This document shows positions 45,566 through 53,846 of a stretch of 64,000 nt of DNA, piece after piece. Source of the DNA: Sphingomonas sp. Leaf20. Its GTDB lineage: Bacteria > Pseudomonadota > Alphaproteobacteria > Sphingomonadales > Sphingomonadaceae. The translations under genes and the position numbers were made by a program. The stretch is from NCBI RefSeq assembly GCF_001421535.1, contig NZ_LMKN01000008.1:473952-537951 (forward strand). Direction: 5' to 3'. Numbering within the stretch: the stretch's first letter is position 1; each line of letters starts with the position of its first letter. The notes beneath the pieces were generated by a model. It was not told the DNA's origin and ran no database searches. It saw only the letters and a program-made list of their open reading frames with translations.

Positions 45566-46117
45566 GTGCTGAGCCTTCCCAATCTCCTGACGCTGTCGCG
45601 CATCGTCGCGGTACCCCTCCTTGTCGGCTTCCTGTGGTGGCCCGGCTGGGCGGCAGGCTATGCGATTGCATTCGCGCTGTATTGCCTGATGGGAATCACC
45701 GATTATTTCGACGGGTATCTTGCGCGGTCGAACGGCGCGGTGTCGAAGCTCGGCATCTTCCTCGACCCCATCGCTGACAAGATCATGGTCGCGGCGGTCA
45801 TCCTGATCCTCGTCGGCACGCGCGACATCGCCGGGATCCACGTCATCGCCGCGCTCGTGATCTTGTTGCGCGAAATCGCCGTGTCGGGTCTGCGGGAGTT
45901 TCTCGCGCAGCTCCAGGTGTCGGTGCCCGTGTCGCGCCTCGCCAAGTGGAAGACGACGTTCCAGCTGGTGTCGCTCGGCGGGTTGATCCTGGCCGGTGCG
46001 CTACCGGATCTTGGCTGGGTGCAGGTGGTGGGCCTCGCGGCGCTCTGGGCGGCGGCGGTCATGACGGTGGTGACGGGCTGGGATTACCTGCGCGTCGGCC
46101 TGAAGCATATGGATTGA
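45566..46117 (+). CDS. pgsA: CDP-alcohol phosphatidyltransferase, likely phosphatidylglycerophosphate synthase
   Basis: 183 aa integral membrane enzyme making phosphatidylglycerol phosphate from CDP-diacylglycerol and glycerol 3-phosphate. The CDP-alcohol motif (D-G-x2-A-R-x8-G-x3-D-x3-D) is intact in FDGYLARSNGAVSKLGIFLDPIADK. N-terminus LSLPNLLTLSRIVAVPLL is typical of PgsA. GTG start with AGGAG 6 bases upstream. The moaD gene starts 5 bases after its stop. Confidence 0.92.
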   Translation: MLSLPNLLTLSRIVAVPLLVGFLWWPGWAAGYAIAFALYCLMGITDYFDGYLARSNGAVSKLGIFLDPIADKIMVAAVILILVGTRDIAGIHVIAALVILLREIAVSGLREFLAQLQVSVPVSRLAKWKTTFQLVSLGGLILAGALPDLGWVQVVGLAALWAAAVMTVVTGWDYLRVGLKHMD

Positions 46118-46121
46118 TGTC

Positions 46122-46379
46122 ATGACGATCACGCTGTTGTATTTCGCGTGGGTGCGCGAGCGGATCGGGGCGGGCGAGGAAACCGTCACCCCGCCGCACG
46201 ACGTAACGACGATCGCCGATCTGGTGGACTGGCTGGCCACGTCGAGCGCGGGGCATGCCGCGGCATTTGCCGATCGCGGGCGGCTGCGCGCGGCGATCGA
46301 CCAGGACTTCGTGCCGCTCGACACGCCGATCGGGCAGGCCCGCGAGATCGCGCTGTTCCCGCCGGTGACGGGCGGATGA
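46122..46379 (+). CDS. moaD: Molybdopterin synthase sulfur carrier subunit
   Basis: 85 aa ubiquitin-fold protein ending VTGG; the C-terminal Gly-Gly carries the thiocarboxylate used by MoaE. LLYFAWVRERIGAGEE and LFPPVTGG are typical. The stop overlaps the moaE start as ATGA. Confidence 0.93.
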   Translation: MTITLLYFAWVRERIGAGEETVTPPHDVTTIADLVDWLATSSAGHAAAFADRGRLRAAIDQDFVPLDTPIGQAREIALFPPVTGG

Positions 46380-46813
46380 TCCGCGTCGTCGTACAGAAGT
46401 CGCCGATCGACATCATGGCGGAGATGGTACGGGTCGAGGGCGAGGCAGGCGCCGTCGCCACGTTCACGGGCCTCGTGCGCGCCGATGACGGCGTCGAGAC
46501 GCTAGAGCTCGAACATTATCCGGGTGCGACCGAAGGCGCGTTGACGAAGGTCGCCGAGGGCGCATGCATACGCTGGGGGTTGAGCGCGGCGACGATCGTT
46601 CACCGAGTCGGGCCGATGCATCCGGGCGAACGCATCGTGTTCGTCGCGGCCGCCTCTGCGCACCGCGGCGCATCGCTCGAGGCGTGCGCCTATCTGATCG
46701 ATCGGCTCAAGACCGATGCACCGTTCTGGAAACGGGAAACCCGCGGCGCCGAGGCCAGCTGGGTAGAAGCGCGCGACGCCGACGAGGCCGCCGCCGCGCG
46801 CTGGGAGCGTTAG
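46376..46813 (+). CDS. moaE: Molybdopterin synthase catalytic subunit
   Basis: 145 aa. Seen: GAVATFTGLVRADDGVETLELEHYPGATE, RWGLSAATIVHRVGPMHPGERIVFVAAASAHRGASLEACAYLIDRLKTDAPFWKRET, with the conserved His-Arg and Lys-x-x-x-x-x-x-K/W positions of the active site. Converts precursor Z to molybdopterin with MoaD. Its stop overlaps that of the convergent fasciclin gene by 4 bases. Confidence 0.94.
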   Translation: MIRVVVQKSPIDIMAEMVRVEGEAGAVATFTGLVRADDGVETLELEHYPGATEGALTKVAEGACIRWGLSAATIVHRVGPMHPGERIVFVAAASAHRGASLEACAYLIDRLKTDAPFWKRETRGAEASWVEARDADEAAAARWER

Positions 46814-47526
46814 CCGATCTTCGGCACGCTCATGCCGTTCGTCAGGTGGACGACGCCATTGGTCGCCTTGACGTCGGCCTGATCGACATAGGCCTTGCTG
46901 CCTGCGGTATCGGTCAGTTCGATGTTGCCGTTCGCCCCGAGCGACGCGGTCAGCGGCTGGCCTGCAAGCGTGGTCAATACGGCCTTGCCACCGCCCGCCG
47001 TGATCTTCTGCTTGAGCTGATCCGAGGTGACCGCGCCCGACACGACGTGATACTTCAGGATCGTCGCCAGCGTCGGCTTGGCCTCGGGCTTCATCAGCGT
47101 ATCGAGCGCGCCGGCGGGAAGACGCGTGAACGCCTCGTCACTGGGCGCGAACACGGTGAACGGACCCGGGCCCGACAGCGTCGTCGTCAAATCCGCCGCG
47201 GTCACCAGCTTGGTCAGCGTCGCGCGGTTCGGCAGCGTCGGCAGTGCAGCGGCGATCGTCGACGTCGGTGCGGCCTGCGCGGGGGCTGCCGCGCCAGCGG
47301 GGGCAGCAGCGGCAGGCGCGGCGGGCGTCGCACCGGTCTGTGCGGTGGGATCCATCTGTGCAGACTGGCCGGCCTGTGGTGCCTGCGTCGTCGTGGCCGC
47401 CGCGTTAGGGGCGCTCTGCGTCGGTGCGGCGGGCGCCATTGGCGTCCGGCCTGGTGCCGTCTGGGCAACGGCCGGGGCCGCTGCGATCAATGCGGTGGCA
47501 ATCATCAGGTTGGTCTTGGTGATCAT
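46810..47526 (-). CDS. Exported fasciclin-domain protein (soluble)
   Basis: 238 aa. Signal peptide MITKTNLMIATALIAAAPAVA, a low-complexity Ala/Pro/Gln/Thr region (about 22-95), then one fasciclin (FAS1) domain: LTKLVTAADLTTTLSGPGPFTVFAPSDEAFTRLPAGALDTLMKPE, KYHVVSGAVTS, and ADVKATNGVVHLTNGMSVP. FAS1 domains act in adhesion or surface assembly. AGGAG 6 bases upstream. Paralog of the next gene on the same strand. Confidence 0.9.
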   Translation of the reverse strand: MITKTNLMIATALIAAAPAVAQTAPGRTPMAPAAPTQSAPNAAATTTQAPQAGQSAQMDPTAQTGATPAAPAAAAPAGAAAPAQAAPTSTIAAALPTLPNRATLTKLVTAADLTTTLSGPGPFTVFAPSDEAFTRLPAGALDTLMKPEAKPTLATILKYHVVSGAVTSDQLKQKITAGGGKAVLTTLAGQPLTASLGANGNIELTDTAGSKAYVDQADVKATNGVVHLTNGMSVPKIG

Positions 47527-47671
47527 GGGTTTCTCCTGGTTGGACACGATCTGGAAACATTGTTGCAATGCAAGATAGGCAACGCGGCGACCGTTTGCGA
47601 AGTTCCCGGGCGGGGAAAGGGGCCAGCCGATCCGTCTTCACGACGAACCGACAGGTTTTATCCTCTTGTTA

Positions 47672-48325
47672 TCACGACAATCTTGGGACGATGACGCCAT
47701 TGACGACGTGAACCATCCCGTTCGACTGTCGAACATCCGCGGTCTCGATGTAACTCTTGTTACCATTCACGTCGGTCAACGCGATGATGTCGCCGACCAG
47801 CGTCACGGTGATCGGATCGCCCTCGACCGTCGGCAGCGTCGCCGTGCCGTTACCCGCCGCCACGCGCGCCTTCAGATCGGCGGCGGTGATGTCCCCCGCA
47901 ACGACGTGATAGGTCAGCACCTTCGCGAGCGACGCCTTGTTCTCGGGCTTGAGCAGCGTGTCGACCATGCCCGGTGCGAGCCGGCCGAACGCGGCGTTGC
48001 TGGGCGCGAACACGGTGAAGGGGCCCGTACCCGACAGCGTCGCAGTCAGGTCGGCGGCCTTGATCGCGGTGACCAGCGTCGAGAGATTGGGGGCAGCGGA
48101 GGCATTATCGACGATCGTCCGCGTCGCGATCATCGGCACGCCGCCGACGGTCGGATTGGCAACCGCGATCGGACCATTGGGCGTGGACAAGGCGGGGTTG
48201 GCGGGCGGCGGAGCGGTCGGCGTGCCGAGATCGTTGTTGCCGCTGCTGCAGGCGGCCAGCGCCAGCGCGGCGAGGGTGGTGGTGCCCAGACCGATATACA
48301 GCGGGCGCAGGTTCGACTTCGACAT
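47672..48325 (-). CDS. Fasciclin-domain lipoprotein
   Basis: 217 aa. Lipoprotein signal MSKSNLRPLYIGLGTTTLAALALAAC with lipobox LAAC (C26), a short Pro-rich linker, then a FAS1 domain closely matching that of the downstream protein: LSGTGPFTVFAPSNAAFGRLAPGMVDTLLKPENKASLAKVLTYHVVAGDIT and NGMVHVVNGVIVP. AGGAG sits 6 bases upstream. The pair looks like a tandem duplication with different anchoring. Confidence 0.9.
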   Translation of the reverse strand: MSKSNLRPLYIGLGTTTLAALALAACSSGNNDLGTPTAPPPANPALSTPNGPIAVANPTVGGVPMIATRTIVDNASAAPNLSTLVTAIKAADLTATLSGTGPFTVFAPSNAAFGRLAPGMVDTLLKPENKASLAKVLTYHVVAGDITAADLKARVAAGNGTATLPTVEGDPITVTLVGDIIALTDVNGNKSYIETADVRQSNGMVHVVNGVIVPRLS

Positions 48326-48425
48326 GTCTTCTCCTAGGGAACGGGCGCAGTCGCAGGGAAATACGGCTGAACCCGGTGTTTGTTGCAGGGATGTCACGAT
48401 CACCGCGTGACGGCTGGCTGCATCG

Positions 48426-49343
48426 TCAGCGCGCGTCGGCGAGCGCCTGGGCGAGCAGATGAAAATCCTTTTCGCGTGGCGACGCCTTGCGCCAGACCAA
48501 CGCGATCCGACGAAAGGCGTTGTCCGCATCGAGCGGCAGCGCGGTGATCCCGGTATTTTCGAGGATCCCCGCATTCAGCGCCATTTCGGGCAGCATCGTG
48601 ATGCCGAGGCCATTGTCGACCATCTGCACGATCGTGTGCAGCGACGTGCCCATCATCGTCGCCTCTGCCCGGATCTCGGGACGGTTGCACGCGGCGAGCG
48701 CATGATCCTTGAGGCAATGCCCGTCCTCGAGCAGCAACAGCCGCGTCTCGTCGATCGCCGAGGCCGGGATCGCGGAGGCGGGGATCGACGTCCGGTCCGC
48801 GGGCACGTCGTCGGTCGGGAAGGCGACGAACAGCCTGTCGTCGAACAGCGTCTCGAACGCGACCTCGCCGCAGGCATAGGGCAGGGCGAGCAGGACACAG
48901 TCCGTCCGGCCGTTGTGCAGCCCCTCGCACGCCGCACCGCTGGGTTCCTCGCGCAGGAACAGCTTGAGGTCGGGATAGTCGCGGCGCAGCCTGGGGAGGA
49001 TACGCGGCAGCATGAAGGGGGCGATCGTCGGGATCACGCTCATGCGCATGTCGCCGGACAGCGGCCGGCCGGCGGCGCGCGCGATGTCGCCGAGTTCCTC
49101 GGCCTCGCGCAGCACGCGCCGTGCCTTGTCGGAGATCCGATCGCCGAGCGGGGTGAAGCGGACGACGCGCCGCGTCCGCTCGACGAGCACGACGCCGATC
49201 AGCGTCTCGAGCTCGCGAAGACCCGCCGACAGCGTCGACTGGGTGACGAAGCAGGCTTCGGCCGCACGACCGAAATGACCATGATCCTTCAGGGCAACGA
49301 GATATTGGAGTTGCTTGAGCGTGGGGAGATAGGTTGCAGCCAT
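48426..49343 (-). CDS. oxyR: Hydrogen peroxide-inducible genes activator OxyR
   Basis: 305 aa LysR-type regulator. N-terminal winged helix-turn-helix: PTLKQLQYLVALKDHGHFGRAAEACFVTQSTLSAGLRELE. Redox cysteines C210 and C219, nine residues apart in LLLLEDGHCLKDHALAAC, match E. coli C199/C208, which form a disulfide on peroxide exposure. A short duplicated IPASAIPASA precedes them. No catalase or peroxidase gene is adjacent; it lies divergent from nothing nearby and follows the fasciclin genes. Confidence 0.93.
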   Translation of the reverse strand: MAATYLPTLKQLQYLVALKDHGHFGRAAEACFVTQSTLSAGLRELETLIGVVLVERTRRVVRFTPLGDRISDKARRVLREAEELGDIARAAGRPLSGDMRMSVIPTIAPFMLPRILPRLRRDYPDLKLFLREEPSGAACEGLHNGRTDCVLLALPYACGEVAFETLFDDRLFVAFPTDDVPADRTSIPASAIPASAIDETRLLLLEDGHCLKDHALAACNRPEIRAEATMMGTSLHTIVQMVDNGLGITMLPEMALNAGILENTGITALPLDADNAFRRIALVWRKASPREKDFHLLAQALADAR

Positions 49344-49414
49344 TGATCGCCCATATCGATCGCCGCCCCCCTATTGTCCATGCCGCGTCGATGACCGGCG
49401 CGCGGGTTTTGCGG

Positions 49415-50182
49415 TCACACGGTCATTGCGCGGTACAGGCCGAACACGCTCGTCAGCGTCAGGATCGCGCCGACCATCGTCATCAGTACCTTCGCCGGAA
49501 CGCGCTTGGCGAGGATCGCACCGAAGGGCGCGGCGAGCATCCCGCCGATCAGCAGCCCGACCGTGGCCTGGGTAAATGCGCCCCAGCCGAGCTGCGTGAT
49601 GAAGGTCGCGGAGATTGTCGTCGTCAGGAAGAACTCGGCGGTGTTGACGGTGCCGATCGTGGTGCGCGGTGCGGCACCCTGGACGAGCAGGTTCGACGTC
49701 ACCACCGGCCCCCAGCCGCCGCCCCCGGCGGCATCGAGGAATCCGCCGACCAGCCCGAGCGGCTCGACGATCTTCGGGGTCTTGCGCGCTGGCGGATGCC
49801 GAAGCCCGCGCCAGAGTAGATACAGCCCGATCCCGGTAAGATAGGCGAGGATGAACGGCTTGGTCGTGCTCGCATCGACGTTCGACAGGACGTACGCGCC
49901 CAGCACGCCGCCGATGACGCCGGGTATCATGAGGCGAAAGAACAACCGCCAATCGACATTGCGATGGAGCGCATGGCTGATCCCCGAGACCGCTGTGGTA
50001 AAGGTCTCGACGGTGTGGACGCCGGCCGAGGCCGCGGCAGGGGAGACGCCGATCCAGAGCAGCAACGTATTCGAGATCACGCCAAACGCCATGCCGAGCG
50101 CGCCGTCGACGACCTGTGCCGCGAAGCCGACGAGGATGAACGGCCAGATATAGGGAAGATGGGAACTGATCAGATCGATCAA
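49415..50182 (-). CDS. TauE/SafE (TSUP) family sulfite/anion exporter
   Basis: 255 aa with about eight hydrophobic segments. Conserved: ILVGFAAQVVDGALGMAFGVISNTLLLWIGVSPAAASAGVHTVETFTT at the N-terminus and the second-half repeat LGLVGGFLDAAGGGGWGPVVTSNLLVQG. Start TTG 50182 is preferred because AAGGA lies 6 bases upstream and the protein then begins directly in front of the first helix. Nearby cysE may indicate a sulfur-metabolism context, but substrate is not certain. Confidence 0.85.
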   Translation of the reverse strand: MIDLISSHLPYIWPFILVGFAAQVVDGALGMAFGVISNTLLLWIGVSPAAASAGVHTVETFTTAVSGISHALHRNVDWRLFFRLMIPGVIGGVLGAYVLSNVDASTTKPFILAYLTGIGLYLLWRGLRHPPARKTPKIVEPLGLVGGFLDAAGGGGWGPVVTSNLLVQGAAPRTTIGTVNTAEFFLTTTISATFITQLGWGAFTQATVGLLIGGMLAAPFGAILAKRVPAKVLMTMVGAILTLTSVFGLYRAMTV

Positions 50183-50439
50183 GACAGGTCCTTCAAGTGC
50201 CTTCGGCGAGGAAACGGCAGCGCGTGAAACGCGACGGAAACAGCGCGTTGAACGCGACGGCAAGTGCGACAACGACGCTCGCCGCCAAATCGATGCACGC
50301 GTGGAGCGCGGCGATCATGGGGCGGGCGTTGCGGGTCACGATGGCGAGCCCGGCGCGCGACCGGACCCATGCGAGATGCGGCCGGCTGGAAATCGGCCGG
50401 ACGAGCTCCTAAATGAACGAACCGCTAAGGGGAATGCGC

Positions 50440-51186
50440 ATGTTGAGCCGGCTTGCCGCCTATCTTGATTCGATCCGGGCGCGTGACCCTGCACCGCATT
50501 CGCGCGCGGAGATCATGCTGTACCCCGGCGTCTGGGCGCTCGGGCTGCACCGGGTCGCGCATCGGTTGTACAAGTCCGACGCGTTTTTCCTCGCGCGGTG
50601 CGTCAATCATTTTGCGCGGTTCATGACCGCGATCGACATTCACCCCGGCGCGACGATCGGTCGCAACTTCTTCATCGACCACGGCTTCGTCGTGATCGGC
50701 GAAACGTCGCTGATCGGCGACGACGTGACGATCTATCAGTGCGTGACGCTCGGCGGGACCAGCCCCGACAACGGGGTTGCCGGAAAGCGGCACCCGACGA
50801 TTTCGGACGGCGCGATCATCGGTTCGGGCGCGCAGGTGCTCGGCCCGATCACGCTCGGCCGCCGCTCGCGCGTGGGTGCCAACGCAGTCGTCACGCGCGA
50901 CGTCCCCGAGGGGACGACCGTCGTCGGTATCCCCGCGCGCGCCACCACGGTCGAGGGCGGCGCCGCGCCCGAAGCGCCGCGCTTCGTGCCCTATGGTACG
51001 CCGTGCAGCGAAGGCTTCGACCCGGCGACGCAGAAGATGGAGATCATGCGCTGCGAGCTCGAGACGATGCGAAAACGTCTCGATTCGTTGCTCGCGGAGC
51101 AGGACGTGCTCGGTGCGCGCGGCCCCGGGCAGGCGGACGCGGTCGATGCTCTCGATATCCGACAGGACCTGCGCGACCGCGCTTGA
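50440..51186 (+). CDS. cysE: Serine O-acetyltransferase (EpsC-like)
   Basis: 248 aa hexapeptide-repeat acyltransferase making O-acetylserine for cysteine. Seen: DIHPGATIGRNFFIDHG with the catalytic Asp and His, then left-handed helix repeats including VIGETSLIGDDVTIYQCVTLGG and GKRHPTISDGAIIGSGAQVLGPITLG. AAGGGGA ends 6 bases before ATG 50440; ATG 50413 and 50434 are in frame. The 257-base gap upstream, divergent from the TSUP gene, shows no gene I can support. The C-terminal tail is longer than usual. Confidence 0.9.
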   Translation: MLSRLAAYLDSIRARDPAPHSRAEIMLYPGVWALGLHRVAHRLYKSDAFFLARCVNHFARFMTAIDIHPGATIGRNFFIDHGFVVIGETSLIGDDVTIYQCVTLGGTSPDNGVAGKRHPTISDGAIIGSGAQVLGPITLGRRSRVGANAVVTRDVPEGTTVVGIPARATTVEGGAAPEAPRFVPYGTPCSEGFDPATQKMEIMRCELETMRKRLDSLLAEQDVLGARGPGQADAVDALDIRQDLRDRA

Positions 51187-51530
51187 TGAGCAACGTCACC
51201 CCTTTTCCGACGCGTGCGACCGCGCCGAGCCAGATCGGATTCGACCGGGTCGAGCTGTCACGGATACTCGACCTGTACGGCCGCATGGTCGCCGCCGGAC
51301 ATTGGCGCGATTACGCGATCGATCTCGGCAAGGACGCCGCGGTCTTCGCATGTTTCCGTCGTGCGGCCGAGCGGCCCGAGTTCCGGATCGAGAAACGTCC
51401 CGCGCTGCGCAGCCGGCAGGGGATGTGGGCGCTTGTCGGGGAGGGCGGGGCGGTGATCAAGCGCGGTCACGAGCTCGGACCCGTACTGGCTCCGGTCGAA
51501 CGCCGGCTGATGAAGCTCGTTCAGGACTAG
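51186..51530 (+). CDS. DUF2794 family protein
   Basis: 114 aa; VELSRILDLYGRMVAAGHWRDYAIDLGKDAAVFACFRRAAERPEFRIEKRP and QGMWALVGEGGAVIKRGHEL match the alphaproteobacterial DUF2794 family. Function unknown. Its ATG shares a base with the cysE stop (TGATG), so it is cotranscribed with cysE. A strong hairpin follows. Confidence 0.9.
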   Translation: MSNVTPFPTRATAPSQIGFDRVELSRILDLYGRMVAAGHWRDYAIDLGKDAAVFACFRRAAERPEFRIEKRPALRSRQGMWALVGEGGAVIKRGHELGPVLAPVERRLMKLVQD

Positions 51531-51568
51531 TCCTGCAAGGATCACGTGTGGGCCGATCGCGCGCGCCG

Positions 51569-51603
51569 GCCATCATCCCGACACCGGTGGTCGGGATGAT
51601 GGC
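51569..51603. terminator. Hairpin between convergent DUF2794 and SDR genes
   Basis: GCCATCATCCCGAC (51569-51582) pairs perfectly with GTCGGGATGATGGC (51590-51603), a 14-bp stem with a 7-base loop. No U-tract. Probably a bidirectional terminator. Confidence 0.5.
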
Positions 51604-51624
51604 GTCGCGCGCGTGCCTGCGTGA

Positions 51625-52539
51625 TCAGCGCCCCTGAAGTTTCGCCAGGATGCTCATCGACTGGTCCGCACCCGATTGCGGGACGAGTTCGGCGTCGCGG
51701 TCGATGATCTCGGCCCAGTGCGCCGCGACACCCTCCACCGACAGGTCGTCACCCGTGAGCAGCTTGCCCTGAGTCAGCGTGACATAGGCTGCCTGAAACA
51801 CGCCGGCGCCGGCGCCGACGATCATGTTGGTGGGTGCGTCCTCCGAGACCAGGTACACCGCGGCAGGCGCGACCTTGTCGGGGGAGAAGGCCTTGAACGC
51901 CTCTTCGGGAAAAATGTCCTGCGTCATCCGCGTACCCGCGGTCGGCGCGATCGTGTTCACCTTGATGTTGTTTTTCGCGCCCTCGATCGCGAGCGTCTTG
52001 GTCAACCCGGCAAGCCCGAGCTTGGCCGCGCCGTAATTCGCCTGACCGAAATTGCCGTAGAGACCGGTCGACGACGCGGTCATCAGGATGCGGCCGTAAT
52101 TCTGCGCACGCATCGTGTCCCACACCGCCTTGGTGGCGTTGGCGGACCCGTTGAGGTGGACGTCGACGACGAACTTGAAGTCGGCCGGCTCCATCTTCGC
52201 GAAGCTCTTGTCGCGCAGCACGCCGGCATTGTTGATGAGGATATGGACGCCGCCCCAGGTTTCGGTGGCGCGCGCGACCATCGCGACCATCTGGTCATAA
52301 TCGGTGACGCTGCCGCCATCGGCGATCGCCTCACCACCCGCCGCGCGGATTTCCTCGACGACCTGCAAGGCTGCGTCGGACTGACCCGTGCCGTCGCGCG
52401 CGCCGCCGAGATCGTTGACGACGACCTTCGCGCCCCGCCGGGCGAGTTCGCGGGCATATTCGCGGCCGAGGCCACCACCGGCGCCGGTGACGATCGCGAC
52501 GCGGCCTTCAAAGCTGATCGATCCGAAGCTGTCGGACAT
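51625..52539 (-). CDS. Short-chain dehydrogenase/reductase (3-hydroxyacyl-CoA dehydrogenase-like)
   Basis: 304 aa classical SDR with extended C-terminus. Seen: VAIVTGAGGGLGREYARELARRGAKVVVNDLGG (nucleotide-binding TGxxxGxG), HILINNAGV (NNAG), catalytic Ser with YGNFGQANYGAAKLG (YxxxK). The GGARDGTGQSDAALQVVEEIRAAGGEAIADG insert resembles the dehydrogenase domain of peroxisomal multifunctional enzyme 2, suggesting (3R)-hydroxyacyl-CoA oxidation. A stable hairpin covers its ribosome-binding region. Confidence 0.9.
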   Translation of the reverse strand: MSDSFGSISFEGRVAIVTGAGGGLGREYARELARRGAKVVVNDLGGARDGTGQSDAALQVVEEIRAAGGEAIADGGSVTDYDQMVAMVARATETWGGVHILINNAGVLRDKSFAKMEPADFKFVVDVHLNGSANATKAVWDTMRAQNYGRILMTASSTGLYGNFGQANYGAAKLGLAGLTKTLAIEGAKNNIKVNTIAPTAGTRMTQDIFPEEAFKAFSPDKVAPAAVYLVSEDAPTNMIVGAGAGVFQAAYVTLTQGKLLTGDDLSVEGVAAHWAEIIDRDAELVPQSGADQSMSILAKLQGR

Positions 52540-52541
52540 GG

Positions 52542-52577
52542 AAAAGGCGCTCCTCTCTTATCGTTGGAGCGCCTTTC
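52542..52577 (-). terminator. Hairpin overlapping the SDR ribosome-binding site; candidate terminator
   Basis: AAAGGCGCTCC (52543-52553) pairs perfectly with GGAGCGCCTTT (52566-52576) around a 12-base loop. On the minus strand it resembles an intrinsic terminator (GC stem, then TTTT) for the upstream Pro/Ala-rich gene, yet its 3' arm contains GGAG, the SDR ribosome-binding site 10-13 bases before the ATG at 52539. Confidence 0.55.
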
Positions 52578-52641
52578 CTAGAACGTAAGGCGGACGGCGC
52601 AAGCGGTGGGATGTTCCACCGCCTGGCCGTCCTGTCAGGGC

Positions 52642-52998
52642 TTACTTGCCGCCGCGGTTCTTGCAGCCGTCCTTCACCGTGCGCGAGCACGTCGGATATT
52701 CCGCGGGCGCCGGGGTCGGCGGCGTCACCGTGGGCTGGCCGAACACGATGTTCGCGCCACCGGGGGCTGCCATCGGTGCAGCGGGTGCTGGCGGTGCCAT
52801 CGGTGCGGCAGGTGCTGCGGGATCTGCTGCCATGGCGGGGTCTGCCGGTGCTGCGGGATCAGCCGGCGGCGGCGGTGCCATGGGCTCGGCCGGTGCGGTC
52901 TGCGCGGCGGGGTCAGCCGGTGGCATCGTCTGCGGCGCGGTCTGCGCGATCACGGGCGTTGCGAGCAGCGCTGCTGCGGCGAGTAGGATGGACTTCAT
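52642..52998 (-). CDS. Small exported Pro/Ala-rich protein
   Basis: 118 aa. Signal peptide MKSILLAAAALLATPVIA, then about 70 residues of repeated PAAPADPA-like low complexity, and a conserved-looking C-terminus AEYPTCSRTVKDGCKNRGGK with two Cys. AGGAGA lies 6 bases before the ATG. Function unknown; sphingomonads have several such small secreted proteins. The complementary strand also shows long open frames due to the skewed composition, which I rejected. Confidence 0.75.
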   Translation of the reverse strand: MKSILLAAAALLATPVIAQTAPQTMPPADPAAQTAPAEPMAPPPPADPAAPADPAMAADPAAPAAPMAPPAPAAPMAAPGGANIVFGQPTVTPPTPAPAEYPTCSRTVKDGCKNRGGK

Positions 52999-53153
52999 GC
53001 GAATCTCCTAAATTCTTGGAGCGCAAATCTGTTAGCGCGACGGGTGAACGCACTAACTCCCGGTTGGGTCCTTCGTTTCGCATCCGATTCCAACCGGACC
53101 ATCCTGCCGATGCACTATAGGCACGCCGGGCGACTGTTTGCGCGACGCGCGAA

Positions 53154-53846
53154 TTACCCGCCAGTATCGAGCGAATAGCCAGCGGATCGTACGGTGCGGA
53201 TGATATCCGGCCGCTCGCCGGTGTTGATCGCCTTGCGCAGTCGCCGGATATGCACGTCGACGGTGCGCGATTCGATGTCCGAATCATGCCCCCACACGGC
53301 GTCGAGCAGCCGTTCGCGCGAGAACACCCAGCCGGGATGCTCGAGGAAATGCTTGAGCAGCCGGAATTCGGTCGGCCCGAGCGACACGACCTCCCCCGAC
53401 CGGCGAACCTTGTGACCCACCGTATCCATCTCGATATCGGCATAGGTCAGCGCTTCGCCGGCGAGCGCGGGCCGGACGCGCCGCAGCACCGCGCCGACAC
53501 GTGCGACGAGTTCGCGCGGCGAAAACGGCTTGGTGACGTAATCGTCGGCACCCGTCTCGAGCCCGCGGACACGGTCCTCCTCCTCGCCGCGCGCGGTCAG
53601 CATGATGATCGGCACGTTCTGCGTCTCGGGCGCGCGGCGCAGGCGGCGGCACACCTCGATCCCCGACAACCCCTCGACCATCCAGTCGAGCAGGACGATG
53701 TCGGGCACCTTCTCGCGCGCGAGCAGCAGCGCCTCTTCGCCATCGGGGGTATGCGCGATCTCGAAATCCTCGCGCTTAAAATGCCAGACGAGCAGCTCGG
53801 CAAGCGCGGCATCGTCCTCGACCAGCAGCATCCGTGCTCGGGTCAT
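53154..53846 (-). CDS. phoB: Phosphate regulon response regulator
   Basis: 230 aa OmpR-family regulator: receiver domain (acceptor D54 in IVLLDWMVEG, TARG and KPF signatures) and winged helix domain SLGPTEFRLLKHFLEHPGWVFSRERLLDAVWGHDSDIESRTVDVHIRRLRKAI. PhoB activates genes at Pho boxes under phosphate limitation. Its ATG overlaps the phoU stop by 4 bases; last gene of the leftward Pho cluster. Confidence 0.95.
   Translation of the reverse strand: MTRARMLLVEDDAALAELLVWHFKREDFEIAHTPDGEEALLLAREKVPDIVLLDWMVEGLSGIEVCRRLRRAPETQNVPIIMLTARGEEEDRVRGLETGADDYVTKPFSPRELVARVGAVLRRVRPALAGEALTYADIEMDTVGHKVRRSGEVVSLGPTEFRLLKHFLEHPGWVFSRERLLDAVWGHDSDIESRTVDVHIRRLRKAINTGERPDIIRTVRSAGYSLDTGG

Noticed and set aside
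50197..50412. 71-codon plus-strand frame upstream of cysE
   Set aside because: Basic, low-quality composition, non-ATG start, no ribosome-binding site; probably leader or promoter DNA.
52646..53011. Gly/Ala-rich 121-codon frame on the plus strand
   Set aside because: It is the antisense of the Pro/Ala-rich secreted protein, which has a signal peptide and a ribosome-binding site.
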